Below, one piece after another: positions 11,601 through 23,689 of a stretch of DNA of 64,000 nt (position 1 is its first letter; each line of letters begins with the position of its first letter). The notes under the pieces were generated by a model, which was not told where the DNA came from, did no database searches, and saw nothing but the letters and a program-made list of their open reading frames with translations. The translations under genes and the position numbers were made by a program. Source of the stretch: Apteryx mantelli (lineage: Eukaryota; Chordata; Aves; Apterygiformes; Apterygidae); the NCBI RefSeq assembly GCF_036417845.1, contig NC_089980.1:117701169-117765168 (forward strand), read 5' to 3'.

Positions 11601-13698
11601 AACTAGTCAACACACAGCTGTTGCAAATTAACTTCCTTGTTAAGAAAAAATGTTCCATGCAGCATCAAAGTAAATTGTAAATGGATCAGATCAGACTCTT
11701 TTGCTGTCAAGAGAAATAAAACGTAACACCAGAAGTCATATGAGGGCTTTCTTTTCAGTTGCTGTTTTAAGAAAGATACAAAAAGTTAGATTCTAACCAT
11801 GCCTGAGTTCTGAAGTGCATTTTGCATATGTAACTTGTCTTCTTTGCTTTCCACCATCTATTGATAAATGTGCTAAGATTTTCTTGTGAACAAGCAAATA
11901 TTGCCTTGCTGAGCACATTGTCACTAACAGCTAGAAAGGCTAGCATCAAAAATGAGAGAAATAGTGTCTCACAAATAGTTTTTCTTCTGAGTTTTTACAC
12001 AGAATAGTGCAAAGCTCATCTAAATACTTGTATTTATTTGCCTTTGTTTAGTTACACATTTTTCTTAAAAGGCAGACCTTGACTGTTCTCTATTCCTACT
12101 GATGTGTTTCAAAAATACTGTTAAACAAATAGACTGGTCCGGGAACTTCTGCCCTTTCAGTTATTAGCAGCGTCATAATGCAGCAGTTTATAAACCTTCT
12201 TCTATTATGGCATTCCAGAGTTGTTCTGGGCTTGATTTAGACAAGCAAATAAACCATGCAGCATGTCCTGAAAGCCATCACAAAATTGTTATATGTGAAC
12301 TATTGGGGAGCAAATTCTAAAGCCTGTTCTTTCCTTAAATGATAGGACTTGTGTGGACAGCAGTCCCCTTTCCCTTGTGGGTGGGATTTAAGGTAACAGT
12401 GACTAAGGTAACAATATGCCAGTGGACACCAGCTGGTCTCTTGAAACCCCATGATATGTAGGGCCTCAAAATTTTAACCCAGCTCTTAAATTCTTCTTGG
12501 TATGGACATAAAAGCCAGCGAAGATGTATATTGTAACTGGAGAAAGGACTGTGTGCTCAAAAAGCTTGTCTATTTTCCAGCTGTCAGATGGCCTAATAAA
12601 AAATATTACATCTGTCTCCCAACCTTGCCTCCTGTGTAGTTTAGGAGGTTTTCAGGAGTTTGACCTAGTCTCATAGAATCTGTTGTCAGCAAAGTTATTT
12701 TCAGCTCTGCAGATGGCCTGAATTCCACCTGACCTACAAGTAAGGTGTGCAGAAACTGAACTGTTCCAGAGCTGTTGTGCTGCAGAGTTTCAACTCAGTA
12801 TCGCTTATATAGTAAAAAAGACCTTAGTTCTTTAAAAAGCAACATAGTCAGTAAAGTTCTGCATTATCGACATCCATCTTCATTATCACATTGATGTTGC
12901 AGTCTTATTGTGTAACTAAATATGCTATGGTGTTTTATTATTTCAGTTAACTAAGTCATCAGACTGAATAACAATAGAAGAAGCAGCAGCACTGGCTTTT
13001 TTGTTGTTGCTGTTAATCTTGTTTTACTACTGTGTGCTGCTGAATGATAAAATAATTAAGCAACAGAAAACAATTGCTCTTTTTTCAACATCTTTTCTCT
13101 AGCTCTTGTCCCTGTACTTGAGATCTTCTAAGAAGACTACATGTGGTGAGATATTCTCCTGTTTGTTTCACATTTATTATTCCTTAGAATGAAAACTAAT
13201 CACAGGTTGAAGCTTGATGTCTGGACATTTCAAGATTACTTAACAACTATTTCTATTGTTAATGGTCAAGCTGCATGTATCTCAGAATTGATTGTAGTAC
13301 ATCATTTCTTTTGTGTTGTGTTTTCTCCTCTGAAGGGAATTACAAGTGCTTTGAAATCAAGTTTTGCACCATCTTCATAAGCTGGGCAATGAAGAGATTC
13401 TTCAGATAATGCACCAAAATAATTTAAAAAACTTGGAGAAGACTAGTGTAGGAAAGAAATCTTAGCTCTTCACACACATATTCTGGTGTTTTTTTCCATA
13501 CTATCCTTATGATTTGAAATGTTTTTCTTGAACTGTAGTTGGTTTTTTGTTGTTGTTTTTTTCAGAAGAGAAAGCTTTTTCAAAGTCAACATTGTCACAT
13601 CTTCTGCAAGAAACTGCCTATATTGGTTTACATTCAGGTTAAATGGCAATAAATTTATCTTGTAAGGTGCGTACACCTTGCTTAATTTCTTGCCTTTT
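8613..13698. other. Unique AT-rich DNA with minor simple repeats
   Basis: No gene, RNA gene or interspersed repeat was recognised over about 5 kb. A (TTA)n plus poly-T stretch lies at 11013-11037. A 106-codon plus frame (10945-11265) runs through that repeat and gains its Leu/Phe run from it, so I treat it as chance. Confidence 0.5.
11013..11037. repeat. (TTA)n/poly-T microsatellite
   Basis: Several TTA/TAT units run directly into a T-only stretch. Confidence 0.9.
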
Positions 13699-14063
13699 CA
13701 CAGGACCATAGGATAATTCAGGTTGGAAAAGACCTCAGAAGGTTCTAGTCTAGCTCAAAGTGGGGTTAGCAATGAGATCAGACTGGGTTGCTCATGGCTT
13801 TGTCCAGCTGGGTCATGCAAACCTCCAAGGCTGGAGACTGCACAGCCACTCAGCAACCTGTTCCCCTGATTAGCTGTCCTCACAATGCAAAAGTTTTTCC
13901 TTATATTCAGTCTGAACTTCTGTTGTTTTAATTTATGTCTGTTGTCACTTGTCCTCCCACTAGACACCACTGAAGAGCCTGGCTTCATCTTCTTGATAAC
14001 CTCCTTGTAGGTATTAGAAGGATGCTATTATGTTTTCCCCTCAACCTTCTCTTCTCCAGGAAT
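13699..14063 (-). mobile_element. CR1 LINE fragment, older subfamily
   Basis: About 365 bases of CR1 3' end on the minus strand. The translation keeps pieces of the ORF2 C terminus, such as KPGSSVVSSGRTSDNRHKL followed by a KNFCIVR block, matching the [16 protein letters not shown]...[12 protein letters not shown] region of the younger copies here. The element ends with a diverged tail, GGATAATTC...CACAGGACC as read on the plus strand, instead of perfect ATTCTGTG octamers. Many substitutions and stops show it is older than copies 1 and 2. It is 5'-truncated. Confidence 0.9.
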
Positions 14064-17000
14064 GTAGCATTTATTATATATATTTTTTAAAATAAAGACT
14101 TCATTATTACTATGTTGTTCATATTCTATTATTGCTACTAGCACTTCCATAAATGTGTGGTTATAATATCATTTTACTGTCTTTTTAGATAAAAATTTAT
14201 AGGGATATAGAATTAAAATGAAATAATTGCTCCATTTTCCCTAGACTATATCATTTAATACTTTTGCTATTGTCTGTTATATAAAGCACAGCAGCAAAAG
14301 TTGTCTCCAGCTCATTTCTACTTAACAGCTAACTCAACTTTAAGGGGACTGCTCCTTTGAATAGGCAAGCAAAATGCTTCCCTCCGTTGGAAAAACAGAT
14401 CTCATTTTACTGACTAGCCACACTGCAGCTTTACTATCTAGAACAACTACTGAGTAGCTGATGGCTTCCTCAGTATAGTGTCCTGATTGAATTATTCCTT
14501 ACCTAAAGCTAGTTTGTGTATCTATCAGGAATTAAACTGTGAGATAAATCTGAGGCTGTGGGACAAAGTCATGTAATTGGTGGTTAAATAAATGGTTCCT
14601 TTAACCAGCCTTTTTGCCTCTCATTTGCAATCAAATTGTCATAATCACCCAATGTATGTAATAATTAGGAATGTAGAAACATTGCAACAAACCATAGCCT
14701 TATCAAGAAATGTCACAGGTTATGTTTCTGTTTTATCATGTGGATACTGGACCATATTCATTCTTACTATGCTTCATTCAGAACTATCTTATAATGTAGG
14801 CAAAAAAAGGTCACATTCTTTATTGAAACCTACTATAGTATGGGAAAGCAAGTATCAAAAATATAATTGCATATAATAAACATATATTACTGTTCTGAAT
14901 ATAAAGTTTGTGTACTGACATAAAACCTACGGCTAATGCTGTTGCCATATGAAAGTTATGCTTATAATAGCTGGAACTGCATGGATAATGGAAATTACAT
15001 GTATGGATAAAAAGTTTTAAATGAAGCAGTAAAGCTGTGGTGAAAATCATTTTACTCATTTTCCCCTCATTTACTGGAATCCAAAATTTGGGTATGAGAC
15101 AAACCAAGCACATATAACTGTGGGACAGAAACAAATTCTACTGATAGGCTGTGACATGTAACAGAAGAATATTTGTGATCAGCTTGAATAAGTAAAAATA
15201 TGACTTTGTCAGTGTTAATGTTGTGTTAACCTTATAAAAAGGACTGCTTTGAGGCAAGCGAAGGATTTGGATTGGTGAGTGGCTCTCTTGATCTTCCATT
15301 TTCCTCTGTGACACAACTACTGAACATACGATTCTGATTCAGATGTTAATTTATGAAAATGGATAATACAATATATCTGATTGCTTAATTATGCAACCTG
15401 GGGATTCATTCAGAATCCTTATAATACATCTTGATGACCTTTCAGAGGCTGAACATGCAATTTATAAATTTTATTGGGATTTAGTCAACTGGACAATACT
15501 TTGCGCTTCTATTTCTGATGAGGATACTGACCCCTATCTCTAGCACCTTTCCTGTGTGCTCTAATCACTAGTCTTTAATGCAAAAAGCAGCCATTCCTGT
15601 GTAGCATAAGTGAAACCAAGAGGGAATGCAGTTAGCCCACAGCTCTGTCTTCACATGCTTTAATATTGAAACAAATGCTACTAAGGTTTGGTATTGAGGG
15701 TGAGGCTGATGAAGGTAGGTGATGTACTGCTTTTAGTTTGGTATTTGTTAGAGACAGGGATGTCATGAGGAGTATTGAAGTATGCTAGCAACAAACAGTA
15801 TTAAAGGCCAAATTAAGCTAGTGGTGAGTGCTGGAAGCTGTATAATATACAATATAATAAAAGGCATAGAGAAAATAGAAGTATAACTGCCAATTGGCCT
15901 GTCTAATGTTACAAAACCAAGGTGTTTCTAATGGAACTGCAAAGCAACCTATTTAAAACTGAAGAAAGGACTTTACAGCATGGAGTGCAATTAACAAGCA
16001 TAACCTATTGCCAAGAGAGGTGACTCAAGAAAAAATATGACAGACTGAAAAAAATCCATCGACCTTTCTTATGCATAATAGAAATGTCTTGACTCATAAA
16101 TTTTATTTAACTGTTAGAAAGCATAGAAGTCCTTATGTCATTCTCCAGGGCATAACACCTCATCTCTGTATGTGAATCTAGGAACAACCCTCCCTTGGGT
16201 TTAGTTAACCACTAACTATAGAGTTTTTTCATTTATTTCTGAACTAACTGAGCCTCTCCACTGCTTTCAGCCTGCAGGTCTGGGTGGATGCTTGTCACCA
16301 GGGCATTCCTAACTAATTAAGGCTGACTGGTCAATTAATTGTAGAAAGGTGATTCTGACTGCCACTCCAAAATAGCAATAGAAATAACCTGTGTGGAAAT
16401 TATGTGTGCTACTTGGGTTCTGTATTTTGAAACACTGAGGCAAGTAGATGATCTTGAAATCAAAACCTCTGTAATAGTTCTAGTATTTCGCTACTCTCCT
16501 GCAAGAATATTAATATAAATACTGTTTTGTAGCCTTAAGTAAAGAATAAAATAAGAAGAGGAATATATTCTGTTGGCCATGAGAGATATTAAATTATACT
16601 CTGGTGGTATTTTAGAGTTCATATAACTCATTCCAAAGAATTAAAACTTGCACAAACCTCCTTTTTTCTTTTTTACTTTCTGTAAACATGTCTGTATTCC
16701 ACAATTTATTGCACAAATGGGACATTTTCTGAGTGTGCTGAATTTTTTGTTTGAGTAGAGGTGTTAAGGAAAACAAGCAACACTGTTAGAAGTAAAAATC
16801 TAGAGGGCACAGTATCCCACAAAATAAATTACCAGGGTGTATAGGAAAGTAACAAAAGCATTTGATAGCAGAATGTTGATAGGCCTGCCACTTTCAGTGT
16901 GTGACAATTTGTGTCTGTAGAGAGATGGCATTAAATGTGTTTATACACACGAAGAAAAATTGTGTGGCTACTGACAGCACTTTAAATGCCAGCGACCTCC

Positions 17001-18149
17001 TACATATGCTGCACAATGTACGTGCTGCTGTGTCATATATCTGATGCATCTGAGAGTTACTGAGTAGATGGATTGGAAAAAACGTAATACTTGCAGGAGT
17101 GGAGAGAGAGGACAGAAGGACAGAGCTTTTTTTTTAAATAGTTGCAGCTGACCTCTTTGATTTTCTATTGATATGTAGCAGCTCTAGGTTTATGTCTTAA
17201 AGCCATTAACGGTTCCCAGATTTCATAAAACTTAGGGCAGTTTTACAGTAGTAAATTATCTGATGAAAAGAAAGTAAATGAGCAAATATGCATCTTCTTT
17301 CTTTGGTACTAATTTCCTTTTATCTGTCTTAACAAATGGAACTGATGATACATTATACAATGAATGGAGATCAATACATCTAGATTTTGTTAAAAAAAGA
17401 CTGGCTCACAAATGGCTAAAGTTTAAAATGAAACTGTATCCCCCCTAAATAGTTATCTGATTAAAATTACTGAAGACGTCATCAGAGCAAGCAAATGCAC
17501 TCAGGGTTAGCATATGCATGTAAATATATTCACAGCCTGCACTAGGCTGTTAAAGTGAGAATAGACACTGTTCCTCCTAAAAGAGGAGATGAGAACAGTT
17601 CCCTCTATAAGGTCCCCAAATCTCTGCTTGGGACGACCATGTGTTTTTTTAGTCTGAAGCTAATTCTCTGCACCTGGTAGCTGAGCGATCAAGGTGAGAT
17701 TTGTACTTAAATTATTTATCAATTACCACCAAACTGTTTATTTTCACGTTAAGAAAGCTTCCCCTAGCATACCCAGCTGTCTGAATAATAGTGAATTATT
17801 AAGTCTTTTGTTTACAAACACATTTGTTTGAAATGTTTTGCATGACAAGTTACAGATTGTGACAATTACATTGGGTCAGAGAAAAGAACGTCACGTAATG
17901 CCAGTGCTCATAATTAAGCGTGCTCTGATCTGATGGATGCATTTTGATTTAACATGTCATGTTACATTTCATATGAAAACCTGAAAAAAAAAAAGTTTGT
18001 GAAACATAGTCTCTTACTGAAATTTTGAGCCACAAACATACTAGTTGATTCTCACTGCTGTTTCATATTATATAAAAAACTTGGCAGACACGAAGATTGT
18101 TACCTGAATGCTGACAGGTAATGAATTGCTCATTGTACTAGGTGTGTCT
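14064..18149. other. Unique AT-rich DNA, no gene seen
   Basis: About 4 kb without a recognised repeat or gene. Short frames at 14592-14876 (+) and 14820-15134 (-) overlap each other and lack motifs. The part at about 17.4-18.0 kb looks like unique sequence dense in homeodomain-type TAATTA and octamer-like words, but this alone does not show function. Confidence 0.45.
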
Positions 18150-19750
18150 GGTGCCAGCACTGACACATGACTCTCTTCCATTCCTCTGTGTCATTTCCTA
18201 CTGCTCCTGTCTTCTCTCTAGAGCTGAGATTGACTACTGTGCCATCTCTGCTAATGGCCTTTCTTAAGGTTTCTTTTGTCTTTTTTCCCCTTCATACCAC
18301 CTAGTTTCCATTTACCAAGTTTCACTGGGGGCTCTTTCGTGTCAAGCATCCAGTATGTATGCCTCAGATAATTCCAGTCCCACTTTCTGATGCAGACAAC
18401 CATCTAATTGGTAATTTCTCAGCTCGTTCTCAGTGCCAAAGCCTCTCTGTCCTGCACCCACATCTTTTTATAGCAATTTGCAGTTAAAAGTCTCTGATTT
18501 CATCTCTAATGTTAGTTTTCCAGCTCACATAGGTGCATGTAAACAATGAGATTAAATTTGAGGTTTCAAGATTACGTTTAAAAATTTTCAGATTTGTTTT
18601 GTATATCTTTGCTTACAGTTTCTCCTGTCACTTCTTATTGAGCTCTTCCTTTCTTTTGGCTAATATGTTGCTGTTGAGATAGATGAATTCTATAGCAGTA
18701 ATTTTTTGCCTTCTCCTTGTCATGTAGTTTTCTCGGTGCAGCTATTTTGAGCGCTGCCTGCTCTATTTTTTAAGCCAGTTTTTATGTTGTGATGGTGATG
18801 ATTTTGTTATTATCCCATTTATGACAACAGCAGACAACAGACCAAAAGTCTGTTGCACGAACCTGTTGCATAGTTGTTAATCATTGCAGAGGACTTCACA
18901 TATCTGTAAATGGCCTTGATAAAATTGACATCTTCAGATGGAATTTCAAAGAGTACTGTTTAATCTCTTTACTGTACTGTTATTTTTGTCATTCTAATAT
19001 TTTACTAGTCTTGGGATTCAAGATTTTCCCTTGGGTTGCTTTCCTTCATGAATGAGATGCTATATTTCTTAGCTTATGCGTCTGGTGTTCATCTATGTTG
19101 ATATCCAGCTGCATTTGCTGTGGTTTAAATTACATTTTTGCTGATTGCTGCCCACAGTATTTCACACCACTCTTTGCTGCTTCTGATAATGCATCAGGTC
19201 TGTTCTTTAGTTTGTTAAAGATTTTGCTTGGCATGAAGGATTGCATGGTAATGGGATCACTGAAGCTATTGATGTGTATTGCCTAGTATGTCCTTACATT
19301 TTAGGCAGGTGGTCTGAATCTTGCATTAGTAGAGAGATCCTCAGTCTGGTTGTTCTGCCACCTGGCAAGTCTGTCTGTCTTTGTGTGTGTCTTTGTGAGA
19401 CAGAGCACTTGCAAAAGCAAGGCTGGAAACTAGGCACGATTAGTTTCTCAGCATTTTGGTTAATGACTGTTTGATTGTGGCTCCCCATTGTTCTTTCGTC
19501 ACCTAGCTGTAGAATTCTAATTTAGCATTAAAGCCACCCATGACAAGGAGTAAGCTCTGCAAGTCTGTCTGTGACACCTTGAGAAATTGCAGAACTCATC
19601 ATTGCTCTCAGCACTGAGTTGTTCTTTCTGAGCATAATACTGTATGTCTGTCAGCTCTAAGGACCCGGTCTTGAATCTGTCTGATAGGTTTTCCATTGAT
19701 GAGCCATTTTTCTGTGTATTCTGTCAAGATGGATGCTCTAGCTTGATTAA
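18150..19750 (-). mobile_element. Ancient endonuclease/RT LINE relic (RTE-like?), internally deleted
   Basis: Hand translation of the minus strand gives several blocks in the order expected for a LINE with an AP-endonuclease and reverse transcriptase. First comes an endonuclease block ending LLLVMGGFNAK (19553-19521), which fits the family's hydrophobic strand plus GDFNAK motif with Asp changed to Gly. Next is a linker-like block EWCEILWAAIS...AAGY (about 19185-19105). Then IEFIYLNSNI (about 18700-18660), resembling the FTYLGSTI motif after the RT core. Last is a basic C-terminal block RWYEGEKRQKKP (18303-18268). Spacing of the outer blocks fits RTE-like elements, but only about 0.4 kb lies where about 1 kb of RT core is expected, so the RT catalytic part seems deleted. 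Stops and frame changes are frequent. Ends and family are uncertain. Confidence 0.5.
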
Positions 19751-22246
19751 ATAATGTTTCTTCTTTTGCTTGAAACACTTAACCATTTATTCTCACTAAC
19801 CTTAAGGTTTCAAGTTTGTATTTTTTATCCCCTGCATTACTGATGAGACTTTTAGTACCTGAAATATTTCTGTATTATAATAACAGACTGGAGTGGAAGC
19901 CTAACAAAATCGATAGATGTACTCTGGTACTCTGCACTCTTTGGATCATGTCAAAATTTGTTTCTGGAATGCCTGTGCACCGCCATGGGGAGTGTAGAGG
20001 CATTGAGGGTAAATCTGAATGAACTAGTGTGGGTGCTGAAAGCCATATGCCTGTGGGAATGCGGTGTGCTTTTCAGGCTAATTTGTCTAAGTGATAAGGA
20101 AACATTTGGGAAAATTAGACTGGGTGGCTGTGAATCCAGATTCATAGCTTCCTATACCGAAACCACTTCATATAGAATTATGTTTACCTTTATATGGTTC
20201 TACATTGTACTATGTAAACTAATCCGGCAGAGCTCCTAAAAAAACCCCTCTTCTTTATAAGCAGTCACATTTTATTGAATAGTTAATAAGTAAAACCATG
20301 TAAATTCTGTGTGTGGTGTAATTTTATTAATTTTGAATTACATGAGAAAAAGATTGATATAAGAAAAGCTTATCTGGAATAAAGTAATTTTTCTCACTCA
20401 TTCACCAGCATATAGTTTTTAAATGTGTTTTTCCTTGGGCTTCAAGCATTTATGGATGTTTTCCAGGACACTTTTGAAAGATCTTGGCTATGTGATTGAA
20501 TTGTTTGATTAAATGTTTGAATAATATCAGTCTTTTCAAATGAAATAAGCACATTCAGCCTGACAGACTGTTTAGGTTTGAGTAGTTAACTCTCTAGTGT
20601 CAATCAAAAATACATTTAAAAATGCATGATACCTTGGTTGGATTTAAGAAATAGGAAAAAGTAGCCATTTGAATAAGCCTGTTATGGTTCAGCAGTGCAA
20701 TCAGAGGTGATATTATCTTGCAGAGATGACTTTTGTGAGTTGATATCAGGATTCTGCATGATTTTTGTAGCTCATGCTAGGCCTGTTTGAACTGAGTGAA
20801 AATGGCTAGGTGGTTTGCTAATGGCTGTTATTTAGTAGCAGGCTTTCCTGGCTTCGGGACATCACGCCATTTGTTTGTAATGGCAATGAACTTCAGTCCA
20901 AAATCACTTCATTGTCGGCTACTGAGGAGACATTTATTTTTCAAAAAAATTCTCTGTATGGAGTACGTGGAGACCGATTCTAGCCCTACACTTTGCAAGT
21001 CATGCTGCTAACACAAATTTGTTTAAATGAATACATCTGCTGTAGGTACAGATTATCTCATACTTTATTAGTTGTAAGCCAAATCATTACTAGCATTTTC
21101 CAGTGTGTAGATCACTTAGAATGTTATGTCAGGACCACAGACACAACAGGAATGAATCGTCTTTCTGCTGTATGTGCCATGCCCTATGAAAGAGGCTGCT
21201 ATATTGCAATCTAGCTCTTACAACTTCGCTTAAGATTACTTTTTCTATAACCAAAATGGAAGATGATCTCAGGCCAGGTAACTTCTCATAGCTTTGTGAA
21301 CAGAGAAGTTAGAAGCTATGGGAGCTGCTGAGATCAGTGGTGATTCATAAGCAAGGAATACCTGAAATAGGAAAGTGGATAGCCTTGATGAAAACTGGAA
21401 TGTGTCGGCACATCCTTCAAACTGCGTGTTGGAAATTATATTGCTGGTCACCAACAACTAATCTATAGTACCATTCTGATGCCTTTTATCGGGACATTAA
21501 ACAGAGAAATGGTTAAAAACTAACAGAGGCCTATGACACAGGAGATAGATGAAAAAATTTATACAAAGTCAGTTATGTTCTCAGCTTGGTTTTAATATAG
21601 GACAATATAAGTCATCCATTTTATTTTTGTATTGAACACAAGAGTGGTTGTTCTATTGCCATAAAGCCAAGGGAATTTTTACCATTGTCTTCAAGAGGAG
21701 TGCAATTAAGGACCACCATATATTATTGAATCACATACTGTATGTGCTTACTTCATTCTTTTTTCTGTTACTAATTGAGTTATATCTCTTATTAAGCTTA
21801 GCAATAGCTGAACTTTCTCACAAAGAAGATTTCTGCTTTTCTTCAGGCAATGTTTCATTTTCCTTTCTCATGTTCACTTGAAAGCCTGTCATTTGAAATC
21901 ACTCTGTGCTTCAGGTTTCAGGAATCAGATGAAAGTGAAGAATGCTTTCATCCCCCATAGAGTTTAATCCCATACTAGTCTGACTCTGTCATTTTAAATG
22001 AAGTCTTAGAATTTTGCTGTTACACAAATTGAACAGAAATTATATAAAAGAGCACAAAAGAAGTTTTTGATTTAAGTTTTTATTTAACTTTTGTGAACAT
22101 GGTCCAAGGTAGGTGATTGTCTTTACAGAATGAATATTTCCATGAAATGTTATTTCTCTCCATTGCATTTTAAAGCAACCCTGAGTGCGTGTGTGTGTAT
22201 ATTTCTTCAAGTACAGTCATCTGCACAAACATAATCTGCACAAACA
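19751..22246. other. Unique AT-rich DNA with a nested inverted repeat
   Basis: No gene or interspersed repeat was recognised. Overlapping short frames at 19816-20239 and 20796-21214 have no motif. A nested inverted repeat lies at 21265-21335 and a short GT run at about 22186-22201. Confidence 0.45.
21265..21335. repeat. Nested inverted repeat (hairpin potential)
   Basis: Outer arms GATCTCAG (21265-21272) and CTGAGATC (21328-21335) are perfect complements. Inside them, CATAGCTT (21287-21294) pairs with AAGCTATG (21313-21320). A competing pair, AACTTCTC with GAGAAGTT, overlaps the inner arms. Confidence 0.6.
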
Positions 22247-22271
22247 GATTCTACATCTACCATGTAGAATC
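22247..22271. repeat. Perfect 10-bp hairpin next to a CR1 3' end
   Basis: GATTCTACAT (22247-22256) and ATGTAGAATC (22262-22271) are perfect complements around a 5-base loop. Just before it, CTGCACAAACA occurs twice (22221-22231 and 22236-22246). The hairpin lies about 22 bases from the 3' end of CR1 copy 2. Confidence 0.85.
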
Positions 22272-22293
22272 ATAAAGCTGACAGCCTGTATTA

Positions 22294-23689
22294 AACAGAA
22301 TCACAGAATCACAGAATGGTTGAGGTTGGAAGGGACCTCTGGAGATCATCTAGTCCAACCCCCCTGCTCAGGCAGGGTCACCTAGAGCACATCATTGCAC
22401 AGGATCGTGTCCAGGCGCGTTTTGAATATCTCCAGAGAAGGAGACTCCACAACCTCTCGGGGCAACCTGTTCCAGTGCTCTGTCACCCTCACAGTGAAGA
22501 AGTTTTTTCTCATATTCAGATGGAATTGTCTGTGTTTCAGTTTGTGCCCGTTGCCTCTTGTCCTGTCACTGGACACCACTGAAAAGAGTCTGGCCCCATC
22601 CTCTTGACATCCTCCCTTCAGATATCTGTATACATTGCTAAGATCTCCTCTCAAGTCTTCTCCAAGCTAAACAGGCCCAGCTCTCTCAGCCTTTCCTCAC
22701 AAGAGAGATGCTCCAGTCCCCTAACCATCTTTGTAGCCCTTTGCTGGACTTGCTCCAGTAGTGCCACATCCCTCTTGTACTGGGGAGCCCAGAACTGGAC
22801 GCAGTACTCCAGATGTGGCCTCAGCAGGGCTGAGTACAGGGGAAGGATCACCTCCCTCCACCTGCTGGCAACACCCTGCCTAATGCACCGCAGGATACCA
22901 TTGGCCTTCTTGGCCTCAAGGGCACACTGCAGGCTCATGGTCAACTTGGTGTCCACCAGCACTCCCAGGTCCTTCTCAGCAGAGCTGCTGCTTTCCAGCA
23001 GGTCAACCCCCAACCTGTCCTGGTGCCTGGGGTTATTCCTCCCCAGGTGCAGGACCCTGCACTTGCCTTTGTTGAACTTCAGGAGGTTCCTCTCCGCCCA
23101 CCTCTTCTGCCTGTCCAGGTCTCTCTGAATGGCAGCACAGCCCTCTGGTGTATCCGCCACTCTTCCCAGGTTTGTATCATCAGCAAACTTGCTGGGGGTG
23201 CACTCTGTCCCTTCATCCAGGTCATTGATGAAGAAGTTGAACAAGACTGGACCCAGTACTGACCCCTGGGGGACACTGCTAGCTACAGGCCTCCAACTAG
23301 ACTCTGCGCCACTGATCACAACTCTCTGAGCTCTGCCATTCAGCCAGTTCTCAATCCACCTCACTGTCCACTCATCCAGCCCACACTTCCTGAGCTTGTC
23401 TATGAGGATGTCATGGGAGACAGTGTCAAAAACCTTGCTGAAGTCAAGGTAGACAACATCCACTGCTCTCCCCTCATCTACCCAGGCAGTCGTTCCATCA
23501 GAGAAGGCTATCAGATTGGTTCAGCATGATTTCTCCTTGGTGAAGCCATGCTGACTACTCCTGATCACCTTCTTGTCCTCCACATGCTTGGAGATGGCCT
23601 CCAGGATGAGCTGCTCCATCACCTTTGCAGGGATGCAGGTGAGGCTGACTGGCCTGTAGTTTCCCAGGTCCTTTGATGTCTGGAGGGAA
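22294..23689 (-). mobile_element. CR1 LINE, copy 2, 5'-truncated, best preserved
   Basis: About 1.4 kb on the minus strand. On the plus strand it begins with three CAGAATCA-type octamers (22294-22318), the complement of the ATTCTGTG tail, and continues through the 3' UTR into ORF2 up to a block reading NYRPVSLTC near 23680. Compared with copy 1 it reaches slightly further 5' and keeps a longer frame. Both have the extra GAT before the ORF2 stop and about 95% similar 3' ends by eye, so they are sister insertions of one subfamily. They lie about 17 kb apart in opposite orientation. Confidence 0.98.
22382..23687 (-). pseudogene. CR1 ORF2 reverse transcriptase, nearly open with one stop and one frameshift
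   Basis: Covers most of the RT domain and the C terminus. Starting from the 5' side on the minus strand: [21 protein letters not shown] followed by a TGA stop (23523-23521) where the family has Leu; then 270 open codons (23463-22651). Those hold RT motif [13 protein letters not shown], motif [16 protein letters not shown], motif C FADD (23187-23176, catalytic Asp pair intact), and the thumb region ending [10 protein letters not shown]. About five bases missing near 22660 compared with copy 1 shift the frame into the last 90 codons (22654-22382). The endonuclease domain and 5' UTR are absent. Retained motifs and only two visible breaks point to a relatively recent insertion, but it cannot encode a working ORF2. 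Confidence 0.95.
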
